From positions 1 to 64,000 of the forward strand of contig NZ_JAAALE010000016.1 of the NCBI RefSeq assembly GCF_009905735.1: a stretch of DNA of 64,000 nt, read 5' to 3'. Below are positions 1-8,748 of the stretch, piece by piece. Every line of letters begins with the position of its first letter. Within the stretch, counting starts at the first letter, position 1. The stretch is from Porphyrobacter sp. SLTP. Lineage in GTDB: Bacteria; Pseudomonadota; Alphaproteobacteria; Sphingomonadales; Sphingomonadaceae. The position numbers and the translations under genes are program-made. The notes below the pieces were generated by a model, which saw nothing but the letters and a program-made list of their open reading frames with translations, made no database searches and was not told the DNA's origin.

Positions 1-442
1 GCACCGCAGTCACCTCGCGCGGGCCCTGCACAAGATTGAACAGCACCGTTATCGCACCGCCGATCACCAGCACCGAAAAATAGGTGCCCATCACCACCTC
101 AAGCCCGGGCCAGCCCAGCGTGCCGAACGGCTCCCGGTTGATGGCGAGCACCGCGATCGTCATCGGCACTGTACCCACCAGACAGGTCGCCGCCAGCATA
201 CTCCAGCGCGGCAAGGCCAGCACCCGCGACCCCCAGCTCGCCACGCTCTGCATCGGGCGGTAGCAGGCATAGCCGAGCCATGCGAAGCCGATCCACGTCA
301 CCAGCCGCTCGGCCAGTGGGGCGGCGATACTGCCGAACGGACCGATGATGGCGAGGAACACCCCGATCACGGCCATCGCCGCCAGATCGATGATGATCCG
401 GCGCAAAAGCGCGTGTCGCGGTGAGGCCGGTTGAGCGTTCAT
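1..442 (-). CDS. membrane protein N-terminus, possibly LytTR-type regulator (partial)
   Basis: Only the N-terminal part lies here: ATG at 442, running off the left edge, about 147 residues. Hydrophobic stretches near residues 16-34, 44-62, 80-101 and 114-135 make it an integral membrane protein with about four helices. No DNA-binding or enzymatic domain is visible. In sphingomonads a four-helix block ahead of a LytTR DNA-binding domain is frequent beside DUF2306 genes, so a LytTR-type regulator is my inference from context. It is transcribed divergently from the DUF2306 gene across 164 bp. Confidence 0.55.
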   Translation of the reverse strand, partial: MNAQPASPRHALLRRIIIDLAAMAVIGVFLAIIGPFGSIAAPLAERLVTWIGFAWLGYACYRPMQSVASWGSRVLALPRWSMLAATCLVGTVPMTIAVLAINREPFGTLGWPGLEVVMGTYFSVLVIGGAITVLFNLVQGPREVTAV

Positions 443-606
443 GGCGCTGGTCTGACTGCCCATTCGCGCTTCGTAAAGTGGCAAAGCACCGGCTTTCCGG
501 CCAATTCACGCACAGCCTGCGCGATTGGCGCAAGGGCGATTGCCCGCGAATGGCCCGGCGGCATCCTGACCTCAGCAACCACCTTGCACCCTTCAGGAGA
601 TCCGCC

Positions 607-1143
607 ATGACCACCATCACCCTGCCCTTCGCCGTCCGCCGTCCCGCTTCCGCCAGCTTCGATATCGGCCCGGTCGCCCGCACCGCCATCAGCCTGTCGT
701 GCTTCACCCTGTGCTTTGCGGTGGTGGTGTCACTGGGGAAGGCGGCGCTCGGCATGGTCGAGGGCATCGAGGCCTATGCCAAGCTGCCGATCATCCTCCA
801 CGTCGCTGCCGTCCTGCCGACGATTCCGCTCGGCGGCTGGCTGATGCTGGCGCGGAAGGGCACGCCGCTGCACAAGCAGCTGGGCAAGGTCTGGCTGGTG
901 CTGATGCTGATCACCGCCACCACCGCGATCTTCATCCAGACAAGCGGCACCTTCAGCTGGATTCACCTGTTCGTACCGCTGACCTTCCATGCCGCCTGGA
1001 AGGTGATGTCGACGGCGCGCAAGGGCGATATCAGGGCGCACAAGGCCCACCTAGTGCGCACCTATCTCACCGCGCTGATGATCCCCGGCATTGCCGCCTT
1101 CGCGGTCCCCGGGCGGCTGATGAACGTGATGCTGCTGGGTTGA
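607..1143 (+). CDS. DUF2306 family membrane protein
   Basis: 178 residues with about five hydrophobic helices (roughly 25-46, 61-80, 95-111, 117-133, 152-168). Histidine and arginine residues sit in the helices and loops (IHLFVPLTFH, then RAHKAHLVRTY), the pattern typical of DUF2306 membrane proteins, whose function is unknown. The ATG at 607 was chosen because AGGAGA lies five bases upstream; the frame is open further 5' but that part looks non-coding. It faces away from the partial membrane regulator on the left and is followed by ggt after 47 bp. Confidence 0.75.
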   Translation: MTTITLPFAVRRPASASFDIGPVARTAISLSCFTLCFAVVVSLGKAALGMVEGIEAYAKLPIILHVAAVLPTIPLGGWLMLARKGTPLHKQLGKVWLVLMLITATTAIFIQTSGTFSWIHLFVPLTFHAAWKVMSTARKGDIRAHKAHLVRTYLTALMIPGIAAFAVPGRLMNVMLLG

Positions 1144-1190
1144 GCCGAGCAGCCTTGCGCAGAGCGACGAGCGGCTTAGGGTGCGGCCCC

Positions 1191-3026
1191 ATGATCAAAC
1201 GCGCCCCCCTGCTGCTCGCCGCAACCGCCCTTCTCGCCGCCCCCGCTTTGGCAGAGGATGCACCAGCCAACCCTGCCACCAGCACCCCCGAGGCCACCGC
1301 CGGGATCGGCCCCGGCGCGCGCCCGGTGGGAGCGCAGTGGAGCCGCAGTCCGGTGGTCGCCCCCAACGGCATGGCCGCAACTGCCCATCCGCTGGCGACC
1401 CAGATCGCGCTCGACATTCTGAAAGCGGGCGGCTCTGCGGTCGATGCAGCGATTGCCGCCAACGCGGCGCTCGGCTTGATGGAGCCGACCGGCAACGGGA
1501 TCGGCGGCGATCTGTTCGCGATTGTCCATGATCCCAAGACCGGCCAGCTGATCGGCATCAACGGATCGGGCCGCTCGCCTGCGGGGCAGACACTCGATCA
1601 ACTCAAGGCCAAGCTGCCCGCCGGCGCGACCAGCCTGCCCCCCGTGGGCGTGCTGCCCGTCACCATCCCCGGCACCGTCGATGCATGGTTCGATCTCCAC
1701 GCGCGGTTCGGCAAGCTGCCGATGGCCGACGTGCTGGCCCCGACCATTCGCTACGCCCGCGAAGGCCACCCAGTCGCCCCGGTGATCGCGATGTACATGG
1801 AGCGCGGGCTGAAGAACTACGAACGCCAGCGCGCCACTACGCCGTTTGATTTCACCAATGCCCGCGCGACCTATTTCAAGGAAGACCGCGCGCCGCGCCC
1901 AGGCGAGATGTTCCGCAACCCTGATCTGGCGAACACGCTGGAACGCATTGCGAAAGGCGGCCGCGATGAATTCTACGCGGGCGCAACCGCCCGCACGATG
2001 GTCGATTACCTCCAGCGGCAAGGCAGCGCCTTCTCCCTCGCCGATTTTGCTGCGCATGACAGCACGTGGGTCGATGTCGCCTGCGTGGAATACCGCAAGG
2101 GTTACGAGCTGTGCGAACTGCCGCCGAACTCGCAAGGCTTCGCGGCGCTCCAGATGGTCAACATCCTCAAGAACGTCGACCTCAGCCAATGGGAGCGCGG
2201 CAGCCCTCAGGTGATCCACTATATCACCGAGGCCAAGCGCCTTGCTTTTGAAGATGCCGCCCGCTTCTATGCCGATCCGGCCTTCGCCCGCGCGCCCGCA
2301 GAACTGCTCTCAGACGAATACGGCAAGCAGCGCTTCGCTCTGATCGACCCCGCGAAGGCCACCCCCGCCTTCACACCCGGCGCGCTGATCGCGCCCAAGC
2401 TGGAGGGGCCGGGCGACACCACCTATCTCACCGTCGCCGACAAGGACGGGATGATGGTGAGCCTCATCCAGTCAAACTATCGCGGCATGGGCGGCGGGCT
2501 GGTGGCCGACGGGCTCGGCTTCATGTTCCAGGATCGGGGCGAGCTATACAGCCTCGATCCCGCGCACCCCAATGCCTATGCCCCGGCCAAACGCCCGTTC
2601 CAGACCATCATCCCGGCGTTCATCCGCAAGGACGGCAAGCCGTGGATGAGCTTTGGCCTGATGGGCGGCGGGATGCAGCCGCAGGGCCATGTGCAGGTGC
2701 TGATCAACCTCGTCGATTACGGGATGAACCTGCAGGAAGCAGGCGATGCGGCGCGGCTGCACCATGATGGCGGGCGCCAGCCGACCGACGCGCTGGCGGG
2801 CAGCCCCGCCGACACCGCGCCGGTCGATATGCTTGGCGTGCTCCAGCTTGAACCCGGCATCCCGGCGGCGACGGTCGAGGCGTTGCGGGCGATGGGCCAC
2901 AATGTTGAAGTGGAGGGCACCGGCATCCCCTTCGGCGGCTATCAGGCGATCGTGCGCGATCCGGTGAGCGGCGTTTATACCGGTGCGACCGAAATGCGAA
3001 AGGACGGGCAAGCCAGCGGCTACTGA
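1191..3026 (+). CDS. ggt: gamma-glutamyltransferase, exported
   Basis: 611 residues, the usual length for the precursor of this N-terminal nucleophile hydrolase, which cleaves and transfers the gamma-glutamyl group of glutathione. A signal peptide (residues 1-20, ending ALA) points to the periplasm. The large-subunit signature GGSAVDAAIAANAALG lies near residue 83. The self-cleavage site GDTTYLTVAD carries the expected threonine that becomes the small-subunit N-terminus, and the oxyanion glycine pair is in FGLMGGGMQPQGH. The ATG at 1191 starts a proper signal peptide; the frame is open much further upstream, through the previous gene, but that is not coding. Confidence 0.93.
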   Translation: MIKRAPLLLAATALLAAPALAEDAPANPATSTPEATAGIGPGARPVGAQWSRSPVVAPNGMAATAHPLATQIALDILKAGGSAVDAAIAANAALGLMEPTGNGIGGDLFAIVHDPKTGQLIGINGSGRSPAGQTLDQLKAKLPAGATSLPPVGVLPVTIPGTVDAWFDLHARFGKLPMADVLAPTIRYAREGHPVAPVIAMYMERGLKNYERQRATTPFDFTNARATYFKEDRAPRPGEMFRNPDLANTLERIAKGGRDEFYAGATARTMVDYLQRQGSAFSLADFAAHDSTWVDVACVEYRKGYELCELPPNSQGFAALQMVNILKNVDLSQWERGSPQVIHYITEAKRLAFEDAARFYADPAFARAPAELLSDEYGKQRFALIDPAKATPAFTPGALIAPKLEGPGDTTYLTVADKDGMMVSLIQSNYRGMGGGLVADGLGFMFQDRGELYSLDPAHPNAYAPAKRPFQTIIPAFIRKDGKPWMSFGLMGGGMQPQGHVQVLINLVDYGMNLQEAGDAARLHHDGGRQPTDALAGSPADTAPVDMLGVLQLEPGIPAATVEALRAMGHNVEVEGTGIPFGGYQAIVRDPVSGVYTGATEMRKDGQASGY

Positions 3027-3132
3027 GCCGCAAGCTCGGTATGCAGGGCGGCAATTTGCGTTAACGAGGCCTTCACGGAATCCGGATAAATACTTGTTAT
3101 CAATCCGGGAATTCTTTGACAGGGCCGCATTC

Positions 3133-3966
3133 ATGTCGCTGATTGACCCCACCTCCTTGTCCCATTTGCGCGCGCGTTTTCCGCGCAAGCCGGGACGATT
3201 GCGCCATCACCTCGCTGCCGAGAGCCTGCTGAGTTACCCAGCGCTGGCTCAGGCCGCGCGCACGCTGCCGCGCCAGCATGTCGCACGGCGCGTTCACAAT
3301 GCCAGCAATGGCGAGGCTTTTCGTGTGCTGGACAGTGACGCGCACCTCGCCAACGCAATTGCGGCTGGCGGCGCGGGCTCGGGATGGATCATGCTACGCT
3401 CTATCGAGCAATTGCCCGCCTATCGCGCCTTGCTCGAACGGCTGCTGGGGGAGATTGCCCCCGTCATCGGCTCAGCGACCGAGGCGTTGCGCAACTTCAA
3501 GGGCTTCGTCTTCATCTGCGCACCCGGCGCCCACACCCCTTACCATTTCGATGCCGAATATAGCATCCTGTTCCAGATTGCCGGGGACAAGGTGTTGGCC
3601 GCCTATCCGCCCGCTCCGCCTTTCCTCGATCTGGCGCGGCGTGAAGCCTATCATCGCACGGGCCAGAACTTGCTCGAATGGAAGCATCATTACGCGGCGC
3701 TGGGGGAACAGCACACGCTGGCGCGGGGCGACGCGCTTTTCGTCCCCTATGCCGCGCCGCATTGGATCCAAGCCGGTTTCAAGCCTTCAATCTCGTTGTC
3801 GGTGACGTGGCAAAGCCGCAAGAGCCGCGCGATTGCCGATGCCCTGAGCCTCAACCCGCTGCTGCGCCGCGTCGGCCTGCCCGCCTATGATCCGGTCGCG
3901 CAGCCCAGCGCCCCCTTGCTGCGCGCCGCGGTGAGCCGCGCCGCCCAGAGGATCGGGCTGGTCTGA
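3133..3966 (+). CDS. cupin-like (JmjC-type) Fe/2-oxoglutarate oxygenase family protein
   Basis: 277 residues. A HxD pair (PYHFDAEYS, near residue 137) and a distal histidine (PYAAPHWIQAG, near 210) fit the metal site of JmjC/cupin_8-type Fe(II)/2-oxoglutarate proteins. The strand pattern between them (ILFQIAGDKV, then a proline-rich loop) is also typical. The substrate cannot be read from sequence; relatives hydroxylate proteins or amino acids. The ATG at 3133 follows 106 bp of non-coding sequence after ggt. It ends 14 bp before the convergent SLOG-type gene. Confidence 0.7.
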   Translation: MSLIDPTSLSHLRARFPRKPGRLRHHLAAESLLSYPALAQAARTLPRQHVARRVHNASNGEAFRVLDSDAHLANAIAAGGAGSGWIMLRSIEQLPAYRALLERLLGEIAPVIGSATEALRNFKGFVFICAPGAHTPYHFDAEYSILFQIAGDKVLAAYPPAPPFLDLARREAYHRTGQNLLEWKHHYAALGEQHTLARGDALFVPYAAPHWIQAGFKPSISLSVTWQSRKSRAIADALSLNPLLRRVGLPAYDPVAQPSAPLLRAAVSRAAQRIGLV

Positions 3967-3980
3967 TGCCGTGGCGCGCC

Positions 3981-5942
3981 TTAGGCGGGTAGCGCCAGAT
4001 GCTTGGCGCCGAACACCGATTGCCAGCTGGCGATTTCCTCGACCACCGCTTCATCCAGCGCATGGATCAGATCGGCCGTCGCGCCATAGGTCAGCGCGGC
4101 GGGCGCGCCTGATAGCAGCAGGCCGATCCGCGCCTCGATCTCGCGCAGCTTCTCCGCCGCCACTTGCGAGATCGCGGCGAAGCGTTCGAAATCGCCGAAG
4201 TATCGGATCCCGGCAAGGTTCGCGCCCAGCGTCGGGAAGGTCACACCGCAGAAGGTGAAGAACGGCGACCAATCAGCCGCGAGGTGCTTGGACACGATCC
4301 CGGCAAGGCCCGCGCCCTTCAGCGCCAGATAGGCCACCACCGATGCGACCGCGAGCGCGAAGCAGGTCTCCGCCGCCTTATCGAGCCGGTGGTGCACCCG
4401 CTCCAGCCGGTGGGCCTTAGCCTCGTGGTAGCTCGCCTGCGCGGTGACATGGGGCAGGACAACGCCGGTCAGCCCCGCGCGCAGATAGTCGCGCGTCACC
4501 TGAACCTGCGGCAGGCCAACATCGCGCAGCGCATGGCGGGCGAAGTGTTCGGGCCACTCGGCGCCGTCACCACTGCGCGCCCAGCGTCCGGTGGGCCGTG
4601 CGATGCCCAGCAGCAGCAGCGCGGGCGCATGGCGCAGGTATTCGGCCACGCGGCGCATCGCGAACCAGCGCCGGTGCCAGCCCAGCCGCGATCCCGCCGC
4701 TGTCATCACCAGAATCCCGCCGAGCAGCAGCAGCTCGACCAGCGCAAAGGCCCATTTGATATCGCCCATCCCGGTGGGCAGAAACGCGATCCCGATCATC
4801 ACCGCCAGCGCGGCGAGCACGAAATTGACCGTCATCCCGCTGCGATAGGCATCGGCGAGGCGACTCGCGATACCATCGGCCCAGGCGAATAGTGGCAGCA
4901 CATCCTCGGCCAGCTGGCGTGTCACTTGCGCATCGCCGCCCGGCATGGTCTGCGCCGCCGCCATCACGCCCGCGCCGCTACCGGTAGCAATGGCATCGGG
5001 CGCTTCATAGGCGGTCTTGAGCGAGGCGAACGGGCTGCCCCCGCCGCCGAACATCCGCTCGACCCGGCGATAAAGGCCGAAGGCGCGCGAGCTGTGCGGG
5101 CGCCACTGTTCCTTGGCGAGGTTGGCCGGGCTCCAGTCCTCCACCACCACGGCGGCGCGGATGATCGCTTCCAGCCGGGCACTATCGGGCGCGCCGTCGC
5201 AATCGGGCTGGGCCAGTTCTTCGGGCCGGGTGAGAATGCGCCAGGCCTCGGGCGCAGCCGGATCGATCAGCAGCACCGGCGTCCCCATCTGGAGCGCGGC
5301 GACGACAGTGTGCCCCGTCCCGCCCGGCAGATTGGCGACCTTGCCGTCCCACACTGCGATGACGAGATCGGTCCGCTCGATCATCACCCGCCCCGCCAGC
5401 GCGACATTGTCCGACGCCAGCGCTTCGAACGCGCGTGCGGCGGCGCGGTTGTCTGGGTCGGCGATCACCGCGCGCCAGAGGGCTTCGACCTCGGCATCGC
5501 GGTCAGCCAGTTCGAACAGGCAGGCGCGCGCGGTGACAGCGCGGATTGCGGCGGCCTTGGCCTCGACCGCAGGGTCGCTCGCCATACCGCCCGCCAACAG
5601 CGCATCGGCATCGGCGAGCGTTTCAGGGTGGGCGTTGATCGCGCAGTTGAGCCCCGCGCCGAACGGCATCGGCACCGCCAGCTCCCAGCCCTGCGCCAGT
5701 GCCAGCTCGGCGGCGACCTGGTCCGTCCCGTCAACCATCAGGCTGTGCAGCCGCACCGCCCCCCGGGCTCCCGGCAGACTGTCGGCAATCGTCTCGATCC
5801 GGGCGAACAGCGCGGCGAGCGCAGCCGCAATCGCCGCCGCATGGGCGCGGTACGAAGGGTTGGAGGCGCGGTGACCCGTGATGCCCAGCGCCAGATGCGG
5901 TTGCCAGCTGTCATGAATCCGGGCGGGCAGATGGGAAGGCAT
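3981..5942 (-). CDS. SLOG-type nucleotide-sensor domain fused to paired transmembrane (SLATT-like) segments
   Basis: About 653 residues. Residues 17-290 look like a SLOG/LOG Rossmann fold: GITGHR at 20-25, DGTDQVAAELA at 71-81, a phosphate-binding-like GGTGHTVVAAL at 207-217, then PVLLID. The C-terminal half has two helix pairs (about 372-388 with 397-416, and 526-545 with 560-578). Each is followed by an amphipathic segment (WHRRWFAMRRVAEYLR; GDFERFAAISQVAAEKL) resembling the SLATT 2TM effector domains that accompany SLOG proteins in bacterial conflict systems. The family assignment is mine by motif. The start is uncertain: ATG 5942 has GGGAGA upstream; 5981 and 6098 are also in frame. It is divergent from the Hcp-trypsin gene at 6091. 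Confidence 0.65.
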   Translation of the reverse strand: MPSHLPARIHDSWQPHLALGITGHRASNPSYRAHAAAIAAALAALFARIETIADSLPGARGAVRLHSLMVDGTDQVAAELALAQGWELAVPMPFGAGLNCAINAHPETLADADALLAGGMASDPAVEAKAAAIRAVTARACLFELADRDAEVEALWRAVIADPDNRAAARAFEALASDNVALAGRVMIERTDLVIAVWDGKVANLPGGTGHTVVAALQMGTPVLLIDPAAPEAWRILTRPEELAQPDCDGAPDSARLEAIIRAAVVVEDWSPANLAKEQWRPHSSRAFGLYRRVERMFGGGGSPFASLKTAYEAPDAIATGSGAGVMAAAQTMPGGDAQVTRQLAEDVLPLFAWADGIASRLADAYRSGMTVNFVLAALAVMIGIAFLPTGMGDIKWAFALVELLLLGGILVMTAAGSRLGWHRRWFAMRRVAEYLRHAPALLLLGIARPTGRWARSGDGAEWPEHFARHALRDVGLPQVQVTRDYLRAGLTGVVLPHVTAQASYHEAKAHRLERVHHRLDKAAETCFALAVASVVAYLALKGAGLAGIVSKHLAADWSPFFTFCGVTFPTLGANLAGIRYFGDFERFAAISQVAAEKLREIEARIGLLLSGAPAALTYGATADLIHALDEAVVEEIASWQSVFGAKHLALPA

Positions 5943-6090
5943 GAGGCGCGGCGTCTCCCGCCCGCGCGCAGCCGCAGGCATGGCAACGTGCTTAATCGCA
6001 CGCCCCGCCCGCTTACAAGCGCCGATACGGAAGGTTTGACGATCCTTCGGGAAAAGCGCAGTCTTTGCGCAAGCTTGGGGGAGCTTTTCG

Positions 6091-8400
6091 ATGCGCAAAT
6101 CTCTCGCGGCGCTGTGGGGCGCGATATTGACCGGATTGCTCGCAGCGGCTTCGCCCGTTGCGGCCCAAGATGCGCCGATCCCGCGCCTCTATCCGACCAC
6201 CGGGTTCGAACGCGCCTATACCGGCAAGTCGCCCGAAACCCTCACCCGCGAAGCCCAGGTGGCTGACAGTTTCGCCGCCGCTTGCGATGCCGGAGACCTG
6301 ACCGGCTGCACCGCACTGGGCACCGCCTTCGAGACGGGCAATGGCCGTCCGCAGAACCGACCCGTGGCGGAACTGCTCTACCGTCAGGCGTGCGAGGGCG
6401 CGGCGGCAGAAGGCTGTTACCGGCTCGGCAAGCTGCTGCGCTTTGCCGATGACCGCCGCGACTGGAGCCAAACCGCGCCGCTGTTCGTGCGCGCCTGCGA
6501 GCTGGGTTCAGGCTCCGGGTGCGATGCGCAGGCGAATGATCTGGAGGCCGGCGTCACGGGCGTCTCCGATCCTGACGCCGCGCTGGCGCTGCGCCGCGCG
6601 ACCTGCGCGGGCGGGAGCGCGCCGAGCTGCAATACGCTCGCCGCCGAACTGATGCGCTCCGATCGCAGCGCCGAGGAACAGGCCGAGGGCCTTGCCCTGC
6701 TCGACCGCCAATGCCGCGCGGGCGAGAGCCGGGATTGCGGCGATGCGGTGCGCCACTGGATCGGGGTCGAAGGCGGCTTCGGCCCGCGCGCCCGCGAATA
6801 CCAATCACTCGCGTGCCGGGCGCGCGATTCCTGGGCCTGTGAGGAGATTGGCAAGCGGGCTTTGCGCAATGGCATCGGGCCAGAGGCGCGCGAAGCGGGC
6901 ATCGCGTTCTATCAGCGCGCCTGCGAGCTCACGCCCTATCATTGCGACGCCGCCCAAGCTGTCCGTGACGAGCCTGCCCAGCGCGCTGCCTGCGAGCTTG
7001 GGGAGCGCACCGCCTGCATAGCAATCGGCAAGCAATACGTCCGGCAAGGCGGCCCGCTGGAGGACCTGCCGCGCGGGATCGAACTGCTGAGCGCGGCGTG
7101 CCTGACTGCCGGGAATGCGGAGGAGGCGCAGGAGCTGTGCGAGACCGCGGGCAATCTGACGCTTGATCAGGCCGAGAACGGCAGCGACGAAGCCCGCACT
7201 GCCGCCGATCCGGCGCGGATCGATGGGCTCTACACCGCGGCCTGCGCGGCGGGATCGAACAGCGCCTGCGCGAACCTGGCTGACGCGCTGTGGTCCGGCA
7301 CGGTCCTGCCCACTGACCAGCCGCGCGCACTCGCCCTGTATGAAGCTCTGTGCGACGCCGATTATTCGAGCGGCTGCTCGGGCCTTCGCAAAGCGATCCG
7401 CACTGATCCCGGCGCGCCGCTGCTGGTGGCAGGCGGCGATCTGTCTCCGCCGGAATTCAGCCCCGAGGAAATCGCTGAACAGCGCCGGATCGCCGAGGAG
7501 GAACGCCTGCGTAAGGAAGCGGAAGAGAACGAGCGCGCCTGCACCACCACCACAGTCGAATTTCGCGGCGTGATCTATACCGATACCATCTGCGTGCAGG
7601 TGGTGGCGGTGATCGATGGCTTTGCGGTCAAAGCCGGCGATGCGCCGTGGCAGGCGCTGCTGTGGCGTCCCGAAAAATTGGGCCGTAAGCGCCTGACCCC
7701 CGCCCAGCGGGTGCTGTGCGGCGGCGCAGTGATCCGCACCGGCTGGGTGCTGACCGCCGCGCATTGCCTGACCGATGAGGGCGGGGTCCCGGTGCTGACC
7801 GGCGGGCACCGCATCCGGTTGGGCCTCTACAATCCGCTCGATAACGAGGGGTATACCTACCGCATCCTGCGCGTGATCCCGCATCCCGATTTCCAGCCGT
7901 CGACCTTCGCTTTCGATGTCGCGCTGGTGCAATATGATCCCAAGGGCGAGAAGCTGGGCGGCGAAGTCTATCCGATCGCGCGCATCCGGCTCGACCCGCA
8001 GCCTATCACCACCCGCACGATCCGGGCACGGATGCCGGCCTATACCTTTGGCTGGGGCCGCACCGCGCTGGAAGGCGGCGCCCCGCCTGAGGAACTGCGC
8101 GGGGCGCGGCTGGAACTGCGCGATCTGGACAGCTGCACCCGTCTCACCAGCTTCCGTGACACGCGCCGCGACGCGGTGCTCTGCGCTGCCGGCGCGCGCG
8201 GCGAGCAGGCGTGCTTTGGCGACAGTGGCGGTCCGCTGATCACCTATGGTGACGCGGGCGGCGTGCCGACTTTGCTGGGTGTGGTGAGCGCCGGGGTGAA
8301 GTGCGGGCGGACCAGCGTGCCGAGCCGCTTCACCCGGATTGCCCATCCGCTGGTGCAGCGCTGGCTCAATTCGATCCTGCCAGGCACCGGCAGGCCTTAG
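6091..8400 (+). CDS. exported cysteine-paired Sel1/Hcp repeats fused to a trypsin-like serine protease
   Basis: 769 residues. The signal peptide (1-26, ending VAAQ) sends it to the periplasm. From about residue 60 to 440 there are ten to eleven Sel1-like units, nearly all with a C-x7-C spacing (for example CDAGDLTGC, CEGAAAEGC, CELGSGSGC, CAAGSNSAC). This is the disulfide-bridged repeat of Helicobacter Hcp proteins. An E/R-rich stretch (about 455-490) links to a chymotrypsin-fold protease (about 505-765) whose triad is intact: His558 (TAAHC), Asp609 (AFDVAL), Ser712 (GDSGGP). Repeats usually mediate protein contacts, so a regulated periplasmic protease is likely. No target can be named. Confidence 0.85.
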   Translation: MRKSLAALWGAILTGLLAAASPVAAQDAPIPRLYPTTGFERAYTGKSPETLTREAQVADSFAAACDAGDLTGCTALGTAFETGNGRPQNRPVAELLYRQACEGAAAEGCYRLGKLLRFADDRRDWSQTAPLFVRACELGSGSGCDAQANDLEAGVTGVSDPDAALALRRATCAGGSAPSCNTLAAELMRSDRSAEEQAEGLALLDRQCRAGESRDCGDAVRHWIGVEGGFGPRAREYQSLACRARDSWACEEIGKRALRNGIGPEAREAGIAFYQRACELTPYHCDAAQAVRDEPAQRAACELGERTACIAIGKQYVRQGGPLEDLPRGIELLSAACLTAGNAEEAQELCETAGNLTLDQAENGSDEARTAADPARIDGLYTAACAAGSNSACANLADALWSGTVLPTDQPRALALYEALCDADYSSGCSGLRKAIRTDPGAPLLVAGGDLSPPEFSPEEIAEQRRIAEEERLRKEAEENERACTTTTVEFRGVIYTDTICVQVVAVIDGFAVKAGDAPWQALLWRPEKLGRKRLTPAQRVLCGGAVIRTGWVLTAAHCLTDEGGVPVLTGGHRIRLGLYNPLDNEGYTYRILRVIPHPDFQPSTFAFDVALVQYDPKGEKLGGEVYPIARIRLDPQPITTRTIRARMPAYTFGWGRTALEGGAPPEELRGARLELRDLDSCTRLTSFRDTRRDAVLCAAGARGEQACFGDSGGPLITYGDAGGVPTLLGVVSAGVKCGRTSVPSRFTRIAHPLVQRWLNSILPGTGRP

Positions 8401-8456
8401 GGTCGCCCTTGCGCGCTGTTTCACAGGAATCATGCGCGCAAGGGGACGCCGTTCAA

Positions 8457-8702
8457 TTACTCCGTTGCGGCTTCAGCCTCGCCGGAGGCCGCTGCCGGGG
8501 CGCCCGGGCCGATCGGGTTGCCGGTCGGATCGAGCCCTTCGGCCGCCGCGGCCGCATCGTCCGCTGCCGGAGTTTCGGTGGCCGGTGCCATCATTTCCTC
8601 GGCAGTCGGCTCGGCCACAGGAGCTTCTTCCTTCTTGGCACCGCAGGCCGACAGCGCCAGCGCGCCTGCGGCCAAGGCCGCTACAGTCATGATCTTCTTC
8701 AT
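8457..8702 (-). CDS. small lipoprotein, Ala/Glu/Pro-rich
   Basis: 81 residues starting MKKIMTVA, with a lipoprotein signal ending in the lipobox LSAC, so Cys20 or so would be acylated. The mature part is low complexity (alanine, glutamate, proline) with no recognisable domain. The ATG at 8702 was preferred over an upstream in-frame ATG because it begins the signal peptide directly and has AGGGGA upstream. It lies 46 bp downstream of the TIR gene on the same strand, so it may be cotranscribed with it, and it converges with the Hcp-trypsin gene. Confidence 0.7.
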   Translation of the reverse strand: MKKIMTVAALAAGALALSACGAKKEEAPVAEPTAEEMMAPATETPAADDAAAAAEGLDPTGNPIGPGAPAAASGEAEAATE

Positions 8703-8748
8703 CGGATTTCCCCTATTGCCGCCCCCATCTGGGCCGGGCGGGAAGCTA

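Noticed and set aside
699..1190. 5' extension of the ggt frame through the DUF2306 gene
   Set aside because: It would put about 160 Arg/Asp/Ala-rich residues in front of a good signal peptide.
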